Shown here: positions 12,386 to 22,177 of the stretch, one piece after another
Layout: every line of letters starts with the position of its first letter
How positions within the stretch are numbered: the stretch's first letter is position 1
Source: Chlorops oryzae
Taxonomy: Eukaryota; Arthropoda; Insecta; Diptera; Chloropidae
Direction of reading: 5' to 3'
Assembly (NCBI GenBank): GCA_020466095.1
Contig: CM035809.1
Coordinates: forward strand, 5,620,223 to 5,684,222
DNA length: 64,000 nucleotides
Notes under the pieces: model-generated
Told to the model about the DNA's origin: nothing
What the model saw: only the letters and a program-made list of their open reading frames with translations
Database searches by the model: none
Position numbers and translations under genes: made by a program

Positions 12386-14089
12386 CACTGAAAGAAATAT
12401 CGGCAGTAATTTGAATAAAAATTTTCGTAAATATTTGAATACGAATTTTAGTCAATATAACAATTTTCTCCATGCTGACGAAATTTTGTTATATTGCAGA
12501 AATTTTGTGAATGGAACAAAAAAAATTCTTCAATATGAGTTAAATAGTTTAATAATATAACAAAATTTCTTCATAGGTACGAAAACATTTCTTCATACTG
12601 AAGAAATTTTCTTACATATGACAAAAGCTTTCAGGACAATTTAAAATTTAGAATTTTCGTATAAATGAAGAAATTTCTTCATAATGACGTAATTTGTTTG
12701 TTGATATGAAGAAATTTCGTTAATAAAACAAAACGTATTCGTGAATATAAAGAAATTAATTTCGTAAAATGAAGAAATTTTTTCAATTGAAAGAAATTGT
12801 CTTAAAATTAATTTTATATTAAAATAACGAATTTATTTCGTAAAATAAAGAAATTTCTTTAATATGGCTAATGTAATTCTTGAGATATGAAGAATTTCTT
12901 CAATATTACGAAAAAGTGAATATTTTTTAAGAAGTTATTGGGGTTGATGAGTCTTAAGGCGGAAGATTCAGCGTCATAAGCAAAGTTCGTCGATGAAGTT
13001 AAAACGCGTTTTTTATGGAAGCAGAGAAATTGTGTTTAATTTGAAAAATTGAAAGAAAATAGCTCGCGTTCAAAATCGCAGAAAATCTGATAGGTGTGTA
13101 TTAATTCATATATATTTTTGCGAATGTTCCTTTTTAATAAATTAAAATTTTTTAAAGTGCCACATTGACGGGAGGACGCTTCTGCATATGAGTGAGGTTC
13201 ATATTTCGTACTGCATCCGGTGACACTAAGTTGATACGCTGAAAACAAAAACTCAGCACAATATCAACTTTTAATGCTTAATTTTGGAATATAATTGTAA
13301 AATATAGTACAGAAAATATGTATCTATATATAATAGATCTTTGGAGGCATTAAAGAAACGCAATAATAAATAAAAATAATATTAAAATTAATTTCGATGT
13401 AATTTACTTTGACTTGAAAGTTTGGTTTAAAGTTAATTTTTAGGGAAAATGCTGCATTATTTTGAAAAATTTCTTTAAGTACTTTCATAAATTTTAGAAT
13501 TTTCGTCCTTTTAACGAAACAATCATATATACATAAAATTGTATTTTTTATCCTTATCGCGAGTCTTTATTTATTCAATCATTATTGCTTGCAATGAGAA
13601 AGTTAATATACTGTTGTTTTTGTGTGTTTGATATTTGGACGATTTTTTTGTCTATAAAAAATAGCAGATGTGACGGGACTCACAACAGTTAATACATATG
13701 ATGAAATTTTGAAATATATAAATACGAAGAAATTTCTTCAATATAACGAAGCAGGGTTGCGTATTTCAATAAATTTCTTCATATTGAAGAAAATCGTTCG
13801 TAATATTGAAGAAATTTATTCAAATCAATTATTATTTTCGTAGATATGAAGAAATTTTCTTCAATAAACGAAGCAGGATAATATACTTGAAGAAATTTGA
13901 CTAAAATAATTTCGTATAATGAAGATATTTCTTCAATATAACGAATTTTTTTTCCTCATTTGAAATTCTTCATATTGAATATCGTCTTTATTCATATTGA
14001 TTGCTTTTTTTAGTTAGCTCATTTTTACTGCCGTTTCTTCAATAACGCAAGCCCATTTCTTCAATATTACCTACGGATTTTTTTCGGTG
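12386..14089. mobile_element. TA-flanked TIR element full of GAAATTTC arrays, 1704 bp
   Basis: Left end CACTGAAAGAAAT at 12386, right end ATTTTTTTCGGTG ending at 14089. Both are flanked by TA (12384-12385, 14090-14091). The two outer portions (about 12400-12910 and 13700-14070) are packed with variants of GAAGAAATTTCTTCAATAT. The middle (about 12910-13690) is unrelated single-copy-like sequence. No transposase was found. The ends resemble those at 23044/24141 (CACCGAGAGAAA), so the two may be distant relatives. Confidence 0.6.
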
Positions 14090-14091
14090 TA

Positions 14092-15361
14092 GCTGAGAAA
14101 GATTTGATTTATAACAAAAATCTTGTCAAATTTTTTTGTTCAGAAATCTATGGTCCTAAGCATTAAAAAGGTTATAGTATCATACAATGGGTCGTTATAT
14201 TCACTTTTCGAGTCATCTGAGATATTTCTTGGTAACTTTAAAAAGTTTCTTAAACATGAGGATAGTTCAAATTTATTGCGTCAAGCCCCTTTTAGGCTTC
14301 CATGCAATGCCAGTAATTAAAATACCACAATGGTATTTGACCTAAAACAGATTCAAAATATGACACATTGTGTCGGTCGTTGTTGACATTTTCGAAATCA
14401 AAATTATAGCTCTCAAACATAAGTAGGTCCTTAGCAGCTCAATCTTCTCACGTAGAGTTGAAATTCAATTGGGTATATATATGTTTTTTTTTTTTCTTTA
14501 ACAAGGTCAACGCCATTAGATAAAAAATTTCGAAAAATATTTGACACCTGTCATGAATGTAGAGAATATGCAAGTCTAAAGCCTAACAACAATTTGTTTC
14601 CATAAAATCAACGACAAAAACGTATTCAAGGAAAGTAATGAAAGGACGCATCAATAGTTTTCAGCCATTTTCGGTTGAAATAGAGAAAAAAATAAATAGA
14701 AAATAAAAATAAAAATCAAAAATGAAAATGACAAATGAAAATAGCTAAAATCGCAATCACGAAAAAGGCATTTGTGAAATCACAGCGGCATGTTTGATTT
14801 ATAGTTGCTCTAAGGTTAAATCCGATGGAATATGCATCATAGAACATACACACAAGTGCATATATGTATGTATATATAAATAGAAGTGAAATTGGGAGGA
14901 GGAAAAAAATACGATTCAATTAAAAAGCGATTAAAATTACGAAACTTTCATTTGTAAACGATTAATTTCGAAAGGCATGTAATTATGCTCGTAATCTCTT
15001 CCTTGTCTCTTTTCGCTGAATAAAGTAGAAGCTTAAAGCTTACAAAGCTCAAAAGCGCATCGATCTTTTTGGAATGCGCAATATGCATGTATTTCAAGTG
15101 AATCAATTAACCAATCAATGCTTACGACAATCGATCAATCAAGTGAAAATGAATAAAAGTTCTACGAAATCGACTGGAATATTTTATTTAATTACGAAAG
15201 TGATTTTCACAGCGCACTCAGAATGCACGTTATTTCCACATTAATTGAAAGAAAAGAAAGAAAAAATTGAAAGATTTAATTCATCTCTACGAAAATTTTG
15301 AACGTACCATGTAATATGAATTTATTTTTATTTATTTTTATTTTTTCGCAATTTTTTTTAG
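14092..15361. other. Non-coding DNA upstream of candidate exon
   Basis: AT-rich sequence with short ATGTATAT runs near 14860 and a T-rich tract at 15318-15359 that serves as a polypyrimidine tract for the exon at 15362. Nothing else could be supported. Confidence 0.4.
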
Positions 15362-15465
15362 GAGTAAATCACGCAGCGTTGACCATGGCCTCGCAGCACC
15401 ATTTGATTTGGATTCCTTACGTTCGAAGGTTGAAGGACGTTTCGAAAGTGTTGACAGATTATCAA
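15362..15465 (+). CDS. Candidate exon (alternative start of mtd?)
   Basis: A 104-bp segment lies between a strong acceptor (a long T-rich tract ending TTTAG) and a strong donor (CAA|GTAAGT at 15466). An ATG at 15385 in a good context (GACCATGGCC) starts 27 codons, MASQHHLIWIPYVRRLKDVS and onward to DYQ, ending in phase 0. The frame is also open back to the acceptor, so it could be internal rather than first. Base composition is clearly higher in GC than the flanks, as expected for coding DNA. Phase 0 fits mtd exons starting at 31807, 34498 or 41641, but not the LysM exon at 24763. I do not recognise the peptide; the link to mtd is by position and strand only. Confidence 0.5.
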
Positions 15466-15551
15466 GTAAGTAAAACTTATACTTAAACATAAGTAATTAA
15501 GTCATTATATACATATACATTAAAATACAGTCAAATACTTCTCGACTTTTA

Positions 15552-16124
15552 CCCAGCAAACATTTTCTGAGTGCTCCGAAATGAGTCCAAAATATATCGA
15601 AAATAAGAGGCTCATAATTCGGAGTCCGAAAACAGTCAGAAATATTTTGAACATTTAAAGCTCATATACATATATGAGTCCGAAATGAGTCAAAAATAAG
15701 TCGAAAATAGGAGGCTCATATATATGTGTCCTATATGAGCCATAAACATGTCGAAAATAAGAAAAATAAAAAAAATTTTAATTTGTTAACTTATAAAGGT
15801 CTACTTTCGTTTTAGCAAAACGGTGCATGAAGCACTGACAGAGCGAGAGTTCCGAGTTCAAATTCCACGGAAATATATAACATAATAAAACATATTTAGA
15901 AAAAATATTGATATTATTGTAAAATGCGATGGTGCGGATTAATCAATAAGATTCTTTTCGATACGATTATAAATATCACTCAAAATTGTTGAGTCATGAA
16001 AATATTAGTGCGATAGAATTCATATAGGTATGACCAAAAAAATGTCGAATATAATGGAAAATCATATATGCGCTTCGGACTATATAAACGATGATCTTTT
16101 AGGACTCAGAATAGATTTGCTGGG
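15552..16124. mobile_element. TA-flanked TIR element with GAGTCC repeats and a tRNA-like body, 573 bp
   Basis: The ends CCCAGCAAA (15552) and TTTGCTGGG (ending 16124) are perfect inverted repeats flanked by TA; the symmetry continues outward as TTTA/TAAA. The interior repeats GAGTCCGAAATGAGTC, AAAATAAG and GGCTCATAT words. The reverse complement of these words builds the satellite at 32605-33475. A tRNA-like module lies at about 15803-15872. No coding capacity. Confidence 0.7.
15803..15872 (+). repeat. tRNA-like module inside TIR element
   Basis: A degenerate tRNA-like body has an A-box-like TTTAGCAAAACGG at 15811-15823, and a B-box-like GAGTTCAAATTCC at 15854-15866 (Pol III consensus GGTTCGANTCC). 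The spacing is about that of a tRNA gene. The arms do not fold into a proper cloverleaf by eye, so it is not called a functional tRNA. Confidence 0.45.
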
Positions 16125-16128
16125 TAAA

Positions 16129-17209
16129 CAGTGTTGAGGCATTTTACACAAATTTGTAATGTCTATCGTTGACGTAGACAATCACGTAAACAATTAGACA
16201 AGGTGTAGACAATGTAGATCAATAAACAATGTAAACAATAAGAAAAGCTAGTGTTGACAATATGTGTCTTTAAATTGACCTCTATTGAAAAACAAGAGAA
16301 TACGAACAGATATTTTACCTGCGTTTTTAAGAACATTACCAGCTAAAATTTCAAAACGTACTGCTGTTTCTTTCATTATTCTGCATTTCGCTATTATCAG
16401 CAGAATTCTTCGGAATTTTAATTAAATTCGTATCAATACGCTACTTAAATTTACAATACTTTTATTATGAAGAGTAAATATCGCAGTCGAATTTTATCAT
16501 ATCGAATTTTTTAAAGGTTTTTTCTAAATGCTACAGCTACATTAATGACATGACGTAAAATTGAATGTTTACCTACATTGTTACATGTAGAAAATTGTGA
16601 CTCAGACAATGTATTTAGACAATCGCAACACGGTAGAGACTTTAATTTAAAGAGCTTAGGGCCATTTTCACTGTTCCGGTTAAAGCTTTTCGTTACGATT
16701 CTTCGAATTTGTATGAAACTTTTGACATTTTGAGAGGATATAGTTAGAGAAAATTTAACTGGAACAGGAGCTAAAATATAAAATTTAAGACCCTTTATGA
16801 ACTTAACTTTAAAGCATTAGGGTCAGATTTGTCTCCACATTACTTTAACAGATTAATAGCATTTAAAATTTTAATATTCCCCCTAAATCGTTAGGCTAAT
16901 GAGGGGACAATATATGAGCCGTATGTGGGAGAGAGTTAAAAGAACCTGAAAGTGTCAAAATTTAAATGACAAAAAGGAGTACGATACTTTTATAGAACCT
17001 GTAAAACCGACTCGAAAACATTCGGTTTGAATAAGTTTTTGCTTATGCAACTTAACTTTAATACAATGAATCGCTCAGCTGGTTTGACATGTTTTTTTTT
17101 ATTCGGGTGTAATTATTAAACCTTTAGGTAAGCTTAAGAATCAAGATATAATAAAATAGGAAATTATCAGTCAATTTTTTGTTTATAGATATTTTTAACT
17201 TATTATTTA
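16129..17209. other. Non-coding DNA
   Basis: AT-rich sequence with loosely repeated GTAGACAAT / GTAAACAAT words at 16160-16260. No gene is supported. Confidence 0.4.
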
Positions 17210-17363
17210 CAGTCGAAACTCTCTATAACGAATTTCAAGGGACCGGGAAAAAAGTATTTTATGGAGAGAATTCGGTTATGAGGAAAAAAGCACTAAAAAT
17301 GAAATGAAAAAGCCTTGAGAAAATTCGCTATAGAGAGAAATTCGTTATAGAGAGTTTCGATTG
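17210..17363. mobile_element. Pogo-like MITE, 154 bp
   Basis: The ends CAGTCGAAACTCTCTATAAC and GTTATAGAGAGTTTCGATTG are near-perfect inverted repeats of about 24 bp, flanked by TA at 17208-17209 and 17364-17365. CAGT ends with a CTCTATAACG motif and TA duplication are typical of pogo/Tigger elements. There is no coding capacity. Confidence 0.85.
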
Positions 17364-17365
17364 TA

Positions 17366-18742
17366 TTTTATTTTTTGAACTTGAATTTTAAGTTTCCGGC
17401 TCTGTTAGTCTCGCTCGATTTTACTGAGCATACTCGTAACTTAATCAATGCTGGCTAGCTTGGAAATTTAACTTAATAATTTAAGAAAGAAATTCTTCAC
17501 AGAAACTTGTTTAAGGTACCTTCAGTAAATATTAACTGAGCCTTAAAATGTGTCTTATTTTCATGACTGAAAATTCAAGAATGTTGTAACTTGTGCTAGC
17601 AAAAACCAATGCATACTTCTAGGCACTTGCAAAAACAAAACACCAAATTAATTTAAAAAAAAAATATTGAGTAAAGTTCAATAATGTTTTGCAATTAAAA
17701 CCTTAAATAAAAATTATTAAAATCTTAATTCGAAAATTTCTCTCTCGCAAAAATCGATGCCGATGCATTTAATTGACGTAATTGATATGCTTTTTATGTC
17801 CAGCTCCGTTGATTAAATGAAAACAATATCATTGAAAGCTGTTGTTGCGAAATAATCGCCCATTAAACTGTTATCAAAATAGAAGAAAATGAAAACGGCC
17901 CAAAGGTGAAACCGTAAAAACTACAAAGTACGGAACAAATCGATTTGCCGAGGCGCGCCATAATTAAATTCGAAGAGTGAGAATTTATAAAATCGTTCCG
18001 CATTTTATTATCAAAATGGGGAAGTTAATTATATTTTTACATAGAACATTGGAATTTCAATGCTTTTATTATTAAAAATTATTAAAAATTAGAAGTTCAA
18101 ATAGTTTGAATTACATGATATACATTTTGTTAGGATATTTTTTTTAAATATAAGGTCGAACTGAATTGGGTGGCCACAACTTAAGGAGAGACTTTTGCAT
18201 AAAAATTTTTAACCCGAACTCTCAGTAAGTGGAAATATTTTTTGGATAGCCATTGCTTGGTTTATGGAAGTTTGACTGTACAGTATTCACCTCGGAAATA
18301 AGGATTCCTGGCTTAAAGGCATACAAACTTATCAACCATACATGAGCTCTAAGATAACTATTTTTCGAAAATATTTTATTTCAATTAATCCACTTTCCAT
18401 ACTGAATAGTAGTATAGTAAGCATACGTATAACAAATTCATCATAAAAATATTGGAAATTTTCCCATCATTTGAGATTCTCTAGTTCGAATCTCTAAACA
18501 ACTTTTTCCGTTGCAGTTCCAATGTACTCTGTTCTCGCTAAAAATCCTCCTTATAGCGAATTTATTTTCCGGCTCCTTGCGATACTGTAAATTAAGTTTT
18601 GACTTTGAAAGCCTTTGACTCTGGAAATTGACTCATGAAATTCTTGTCTCAGAATGTGAAGACTAAGTTCCTCTTTAATGAAAGTAATGTAATTTTAAAT
18701 TACTTTTTGGATCTGTTGTTTGGATTTTTCTGTTAAATTTTA
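17366..18742. other. Non-coding DNA
   Basis: AT-rich sequence with no supported exon and no delimited repeat. Confidence 0.4.
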
Positions 18743-19090
18743 AACTTAATTTACTTTAACTCAACTTAACTCAACTTAACTCAATTTAATTCAACTTAAC
18801 TCAACTTAACTTAACTTAACTTAACTTAACTTAACTCAATTTAACTTAACTCAACTTAACTCAACTTAACTTAACTCAACTTAACTCAACTTGACTCAAC
18901 TTAACTAACTTAACTTAATTTAGCTTAGCTTAGCTTATTTTACGTTAACCTACTAACTTAACTTAAACTTAAATTAATTTAACTTAGCGTAACTTAAATT
19001 AACTTAACTTAGCGTTACTTAACTTCACTTAACTTAGCTTTTAAATTATCTTAATTCAACTTAGTTTAACTTAAGTTTACTTAAATTAAC
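18743..19090 (+). repeat. AACTT/CTTAA tandem array (left arm)
   Basis: About 350 bp built of AACTTAACTCAACTTAACTC-type units, regular in the centre (18760-18930), and degenerate toward 19090. The opposite-strand version of the same repeat is at 20579-20950. Confidence 0.9.
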
Positions 19091-19127
19091 TTAACGAAGA
19101 TTATCTTGATTTGACTTAAGAGAAATA

Positions 19128-19245
19128 CAGTGAAATCTTTCAACTGCGGACACCCTTATATGAGGACATCCTCATGTTCGGACACCCCCAATATTTGGGC
19201 AAAAAGTTTTTCACCGTGAGTGTCCACATATGAGAGGTTTTACTG
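19128..19245. mobile_element. Pogo-like MITE, 118 bp
   Basis: The ends CAGTGAAATCTTTCAACTG and CATATGAGAGGTTTTACTG are imperfect inverted repeats, and an inner pair (GGACACCC / GTGTCC) also matches. TA flanks lie at 19126-19127 and 19246-19247. It immediately follows the AACTT array. Confidence 0.75.
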
Positions 19246-19247
19246 TA

Positions 19248-20578
19248 TATGCAATTACCGAAAACTTAAATCAATTAACGTTTCAATAGCTATGTACATT
19301 CATACAATATGAGATCAAGTTCCTTTTTACTTTCAAAATGAAGTTAAGACTATTAAGGCTCATTAAGCCTTTGATGAACGTAACTTAACTAAACTTAAAA
19401 AGTTTCTCCCTACATTCTTAGGTTAAAATAAATTTTCAATAACTCTCTTATCGAAAATGTGTTGGACAGATTGAAGCTCAGATGATTCATTAAATAAAGT
19501 TACGTTTTATTAAGCCATGACTAACTGAGTCTAATCTGATGGTCCATAAGAGTTTATCGATTATCTAATTAGAACCTTAACAATTCAAAACAAATTCTCA
19601 TAATTTATTTTGATTTTTGTAAAAATATTTCCCTCTGTAGCTAGAACCAGTTTCCTTTTTTGAAATTCCGTTCAAACAAATCTTAGGAGGCTTCTCGGAG
19701 ATTCAAACTGTAATTTAAAAGAAGCTTGAAAAGCAATCCGAAATCAATTAGAAAAATATCAATTATTAAAAGCTTATTCATCCGAACAATATTTAGAAAG
19801 CTAATACTGAGAGCAAAATAGAAATTTGCAGCGTTTCATCCTACACATTTCGTGCTTGAGCTAAAAAAAATATATTATCTCTCCATACACTCTTAATAAT
19901 TTGCCACAACAATGATCGGAGTGTTTGTTTTCTCTTTCTTAGCTCAAAAGCTTTGTTCCAACGAAGCGATAAGTCCCAAGAATATTGTCTTAAAACACAG
20001 TCCTGGCTCAAGATTTTCCCAATCATGGGATTTCCTATAAAAATCATTCACTGAGACTAGGATTTTTCAAGCAAATGTATAATTGCTTTTCATAAAAATA
20101 AAGAGATAAAATACGCTTCGATTGAATGGGAATTTAAAAATTCCATTTCATTTTTATAGATCTTTTTTTCTGCAATAAATTGTCGTCGTGTTTTGAAAAT
20201 ATTTATTTTTGCATATTAACACAAAAAATTGGTACCTACAGAAAAATGAAAAATGAAAAGGGGATCGGGTTATGTACGTACAATATATACACATGTACAT
20301 ACATACACACATATGTATATATGCACATCGGAAAGAAAGAGGAGCACAAATGGGTGAAACAGAAACGTCTCTTGCCAAATTTTTTCCCCCAAAAACAATG
20401 TTTCCGAATGTTTTAACTTGACTTAACGAATCAGCTGTTCTGATCGTTTCAGTAAAATTTGTAGGAAATATATTTTCTTTATAAAGAAATAAAATCGATT
20501 TTTTATTTGGCATTAAGATCTTTAAGTTAACTTAATTAAGTTACTTTCCGGTTGAATTTTTTATACCTACTGATCCAA
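19248..20578. other. Spacer between the two AACTT-type arrays
   Basis: AT-rich, non-coding as far as can be seen. A short ACATACATACACAC-type tract lies at 20285-20325. TTAACTTGACTTAACG at 20413 and a TTAAGTTAACTTAATTAAG stretch at 20521 show that the repeat character begins before the right arm. Confidence 0.45.
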
Positions 20579-20950
20579 CATGTTAAGTTGTGTCAAGTTA
20601 AGTTAAGGTAAAATTAAGTCAAGTTATTTTAAGTTAATCTAATTACCCTCAAGTTAAAGCAATTCAATTAATGTTAAGTTAAGTAAATTAAGTAAAGTAA
20701 GTTAAGCTAAGTTAAGTCAAGTTAAGTTAAATAAGTTAAATAAGTTAGGAAAGCTAATATAACGTTAAGTTAAAGTAATTAAATCAACGTTAAGTTAAGT
20801 TAAGTTAAGTTAAGTTAAGTTAAGTTAAGTTAAGTTAAGTTATTTAAAGTTAAGTTTGATTTAATATAAGTAAATAATTTGAGTTAATTTAATTGAAAAT
20901 TAGTTAAGTTGTGTTAATTTACGTTAAGTAAACTTAAGTTAAATAGCATT
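20579..20950 (-). repeat. AAGTT/TTAAG tandem array (right arm)
   Basis: About 370 bp of AAGTTAAGTTAAG-type units; the central part (20790-20840) is a perfect run of the 5-mer. It is the reverse complement of the array at 18743-19090, about 1.5 kb away. Confidence 0.9.
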
Positions 20951-21562
20951 GACTCAAGAACAACTGGAACTTTTTCATTAAGGGAAGATTTTTAGAGGAA
21001 ATGGCCATTTGCTCAAAAAGTAGTTAGCTTTGAGTTAAATTACTCAGAGACAGTCCAAATTCTTTGTCAAAATTTTAAAGGACATTATAGAGGAGAAATT
21101 TTTTCGTATCAAAAAGCCCTTGATCACTGCCCCCTTAGAAAAATTTTTAACCAAAACTGTACGAAGCCTTTGAGTCAATTAAAGTTTTTCAATCTTCCAT
21201 CGTTGTGATCCCCTCCAAAATCTCACTCAGTACGCCACTGCAAGTAATGCCTCTGTTTCGCAATTAAAAAAGCCCATATTCAAGCTTTTCTTTACTAACT
21301 TTTATTTTATATCAAACATAATTATATTTACCGTCAGAGCAATCATTGATAAGACCACATTTGATTGACATTTGAGTGAAAAAAGTGAATCATGCTGCGG
21401 ACGACTCAACTGAGAGCGAAGAACGAAAACAGAATCAGAAAAGAACATGAGAAAAAAACACTCACAACAAACAATAAAAAAAGCGCAGCGATTTTCAAAA
21501 AAAGTTTTTTTTTTTTTAATTTTAACATTTGAAGCAGCAGAATTATTTTCGCATTGCTTCGG
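20951..21562. other. Non-coding DNA upstream of the mtd coding start
   Basis: AT-rich DNA. GC content rises from about 21390, where the putative 5' region of the transcript begins. Confidence 0.4.
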
Positions 21563-21963
21563 TCAGTTAATGTTTGAATTCGAGAGCTTGAAGTGCGCAT
21601 TTTGAATTTGAAAATCCCGAGAACAAAAAAAAAAAACCGCATCACTTCTACGAAAATGTTTTCTCGCATTGCCTTCACTTTTGTTTACACTCGTTGCTTG
21701 GATTCAGCGACTTAGTAGCGTGAAAAGGAATAAGAAGAGCAGGGAATAAAGCAGAATTGAAAATTAAAATTCGAAAGAAGTCCAACGTTTGCATAAAATT
21801 TGAAAGATAAGCAAAAAAAAGAAAAGCTTTGCGCTCAAGTGCGAAAGAGACGCTATTAAAAAGTGACAATGTTGTTTTATTAATTGATTAAATTTATAAA
21901 CAAAAAATTAGTGTAAAATAATGGAAAAGAGAATCCGATGAGCAGAAAAATTAATGGACAATA
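21563..21963 (+). promoter_or_regulatory. Putative initiator and 5' leader of mtd
   Basis: TCAGTT at 21563-21568 matches the fly initiator consensus TCAGTY. It is followed by about 400 bp of purine-rich leader without a splice acceptor that must be used before the ATG at 21964. There is no TATA box. An in-frame TAA at 21952 closes the frame upstream of that ATG. The exact start site is a guess. Confidence 0.3.
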
Positions 21964-22177
21964 ATGGAAACCGTTGAAATCTATCGCCGAATAGATGAGG
22001 CGAAACCGCTCGACTTTATTGTTGTCTATTTAAGTGATAAATTGGAAACCAACGGTTTTCCGCAGAAGCGTTATCGCCGCCTCAATTCGTTAGAATTGCT
22101 CATACCGGCAAGGGAAATTACTATTTTCGAGCAAAAGCCGGCAATTACACCTGCGACAACGCAATACATTGAATTGA
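21964..22177 (+). CDS. mtd: mtd exon with start codon
   Basis: Encodes 71 codons plus one base (METVEIYRRIDEAKPLDFIV onward to QYIEL), and ends at donor A|GTAAGT at 22178 (phase 1). Joining to the next exon creates an Asn codon and keeps the frame. The start was chosen because of the in-frame TAA 12 bases upstream and the GC-rich, protein-like codons from here on. The segment is rich in charged residues and has no signal peptide or membrane segment. Other mtd isoforms may begin elsewhere. Confidence 0.75.

Noticed and set aside
15298..15361. A hydrophobic leader before the exon at 15362
   Set aside because: Same reason: it is the T-rich tract before a strong acceptor.
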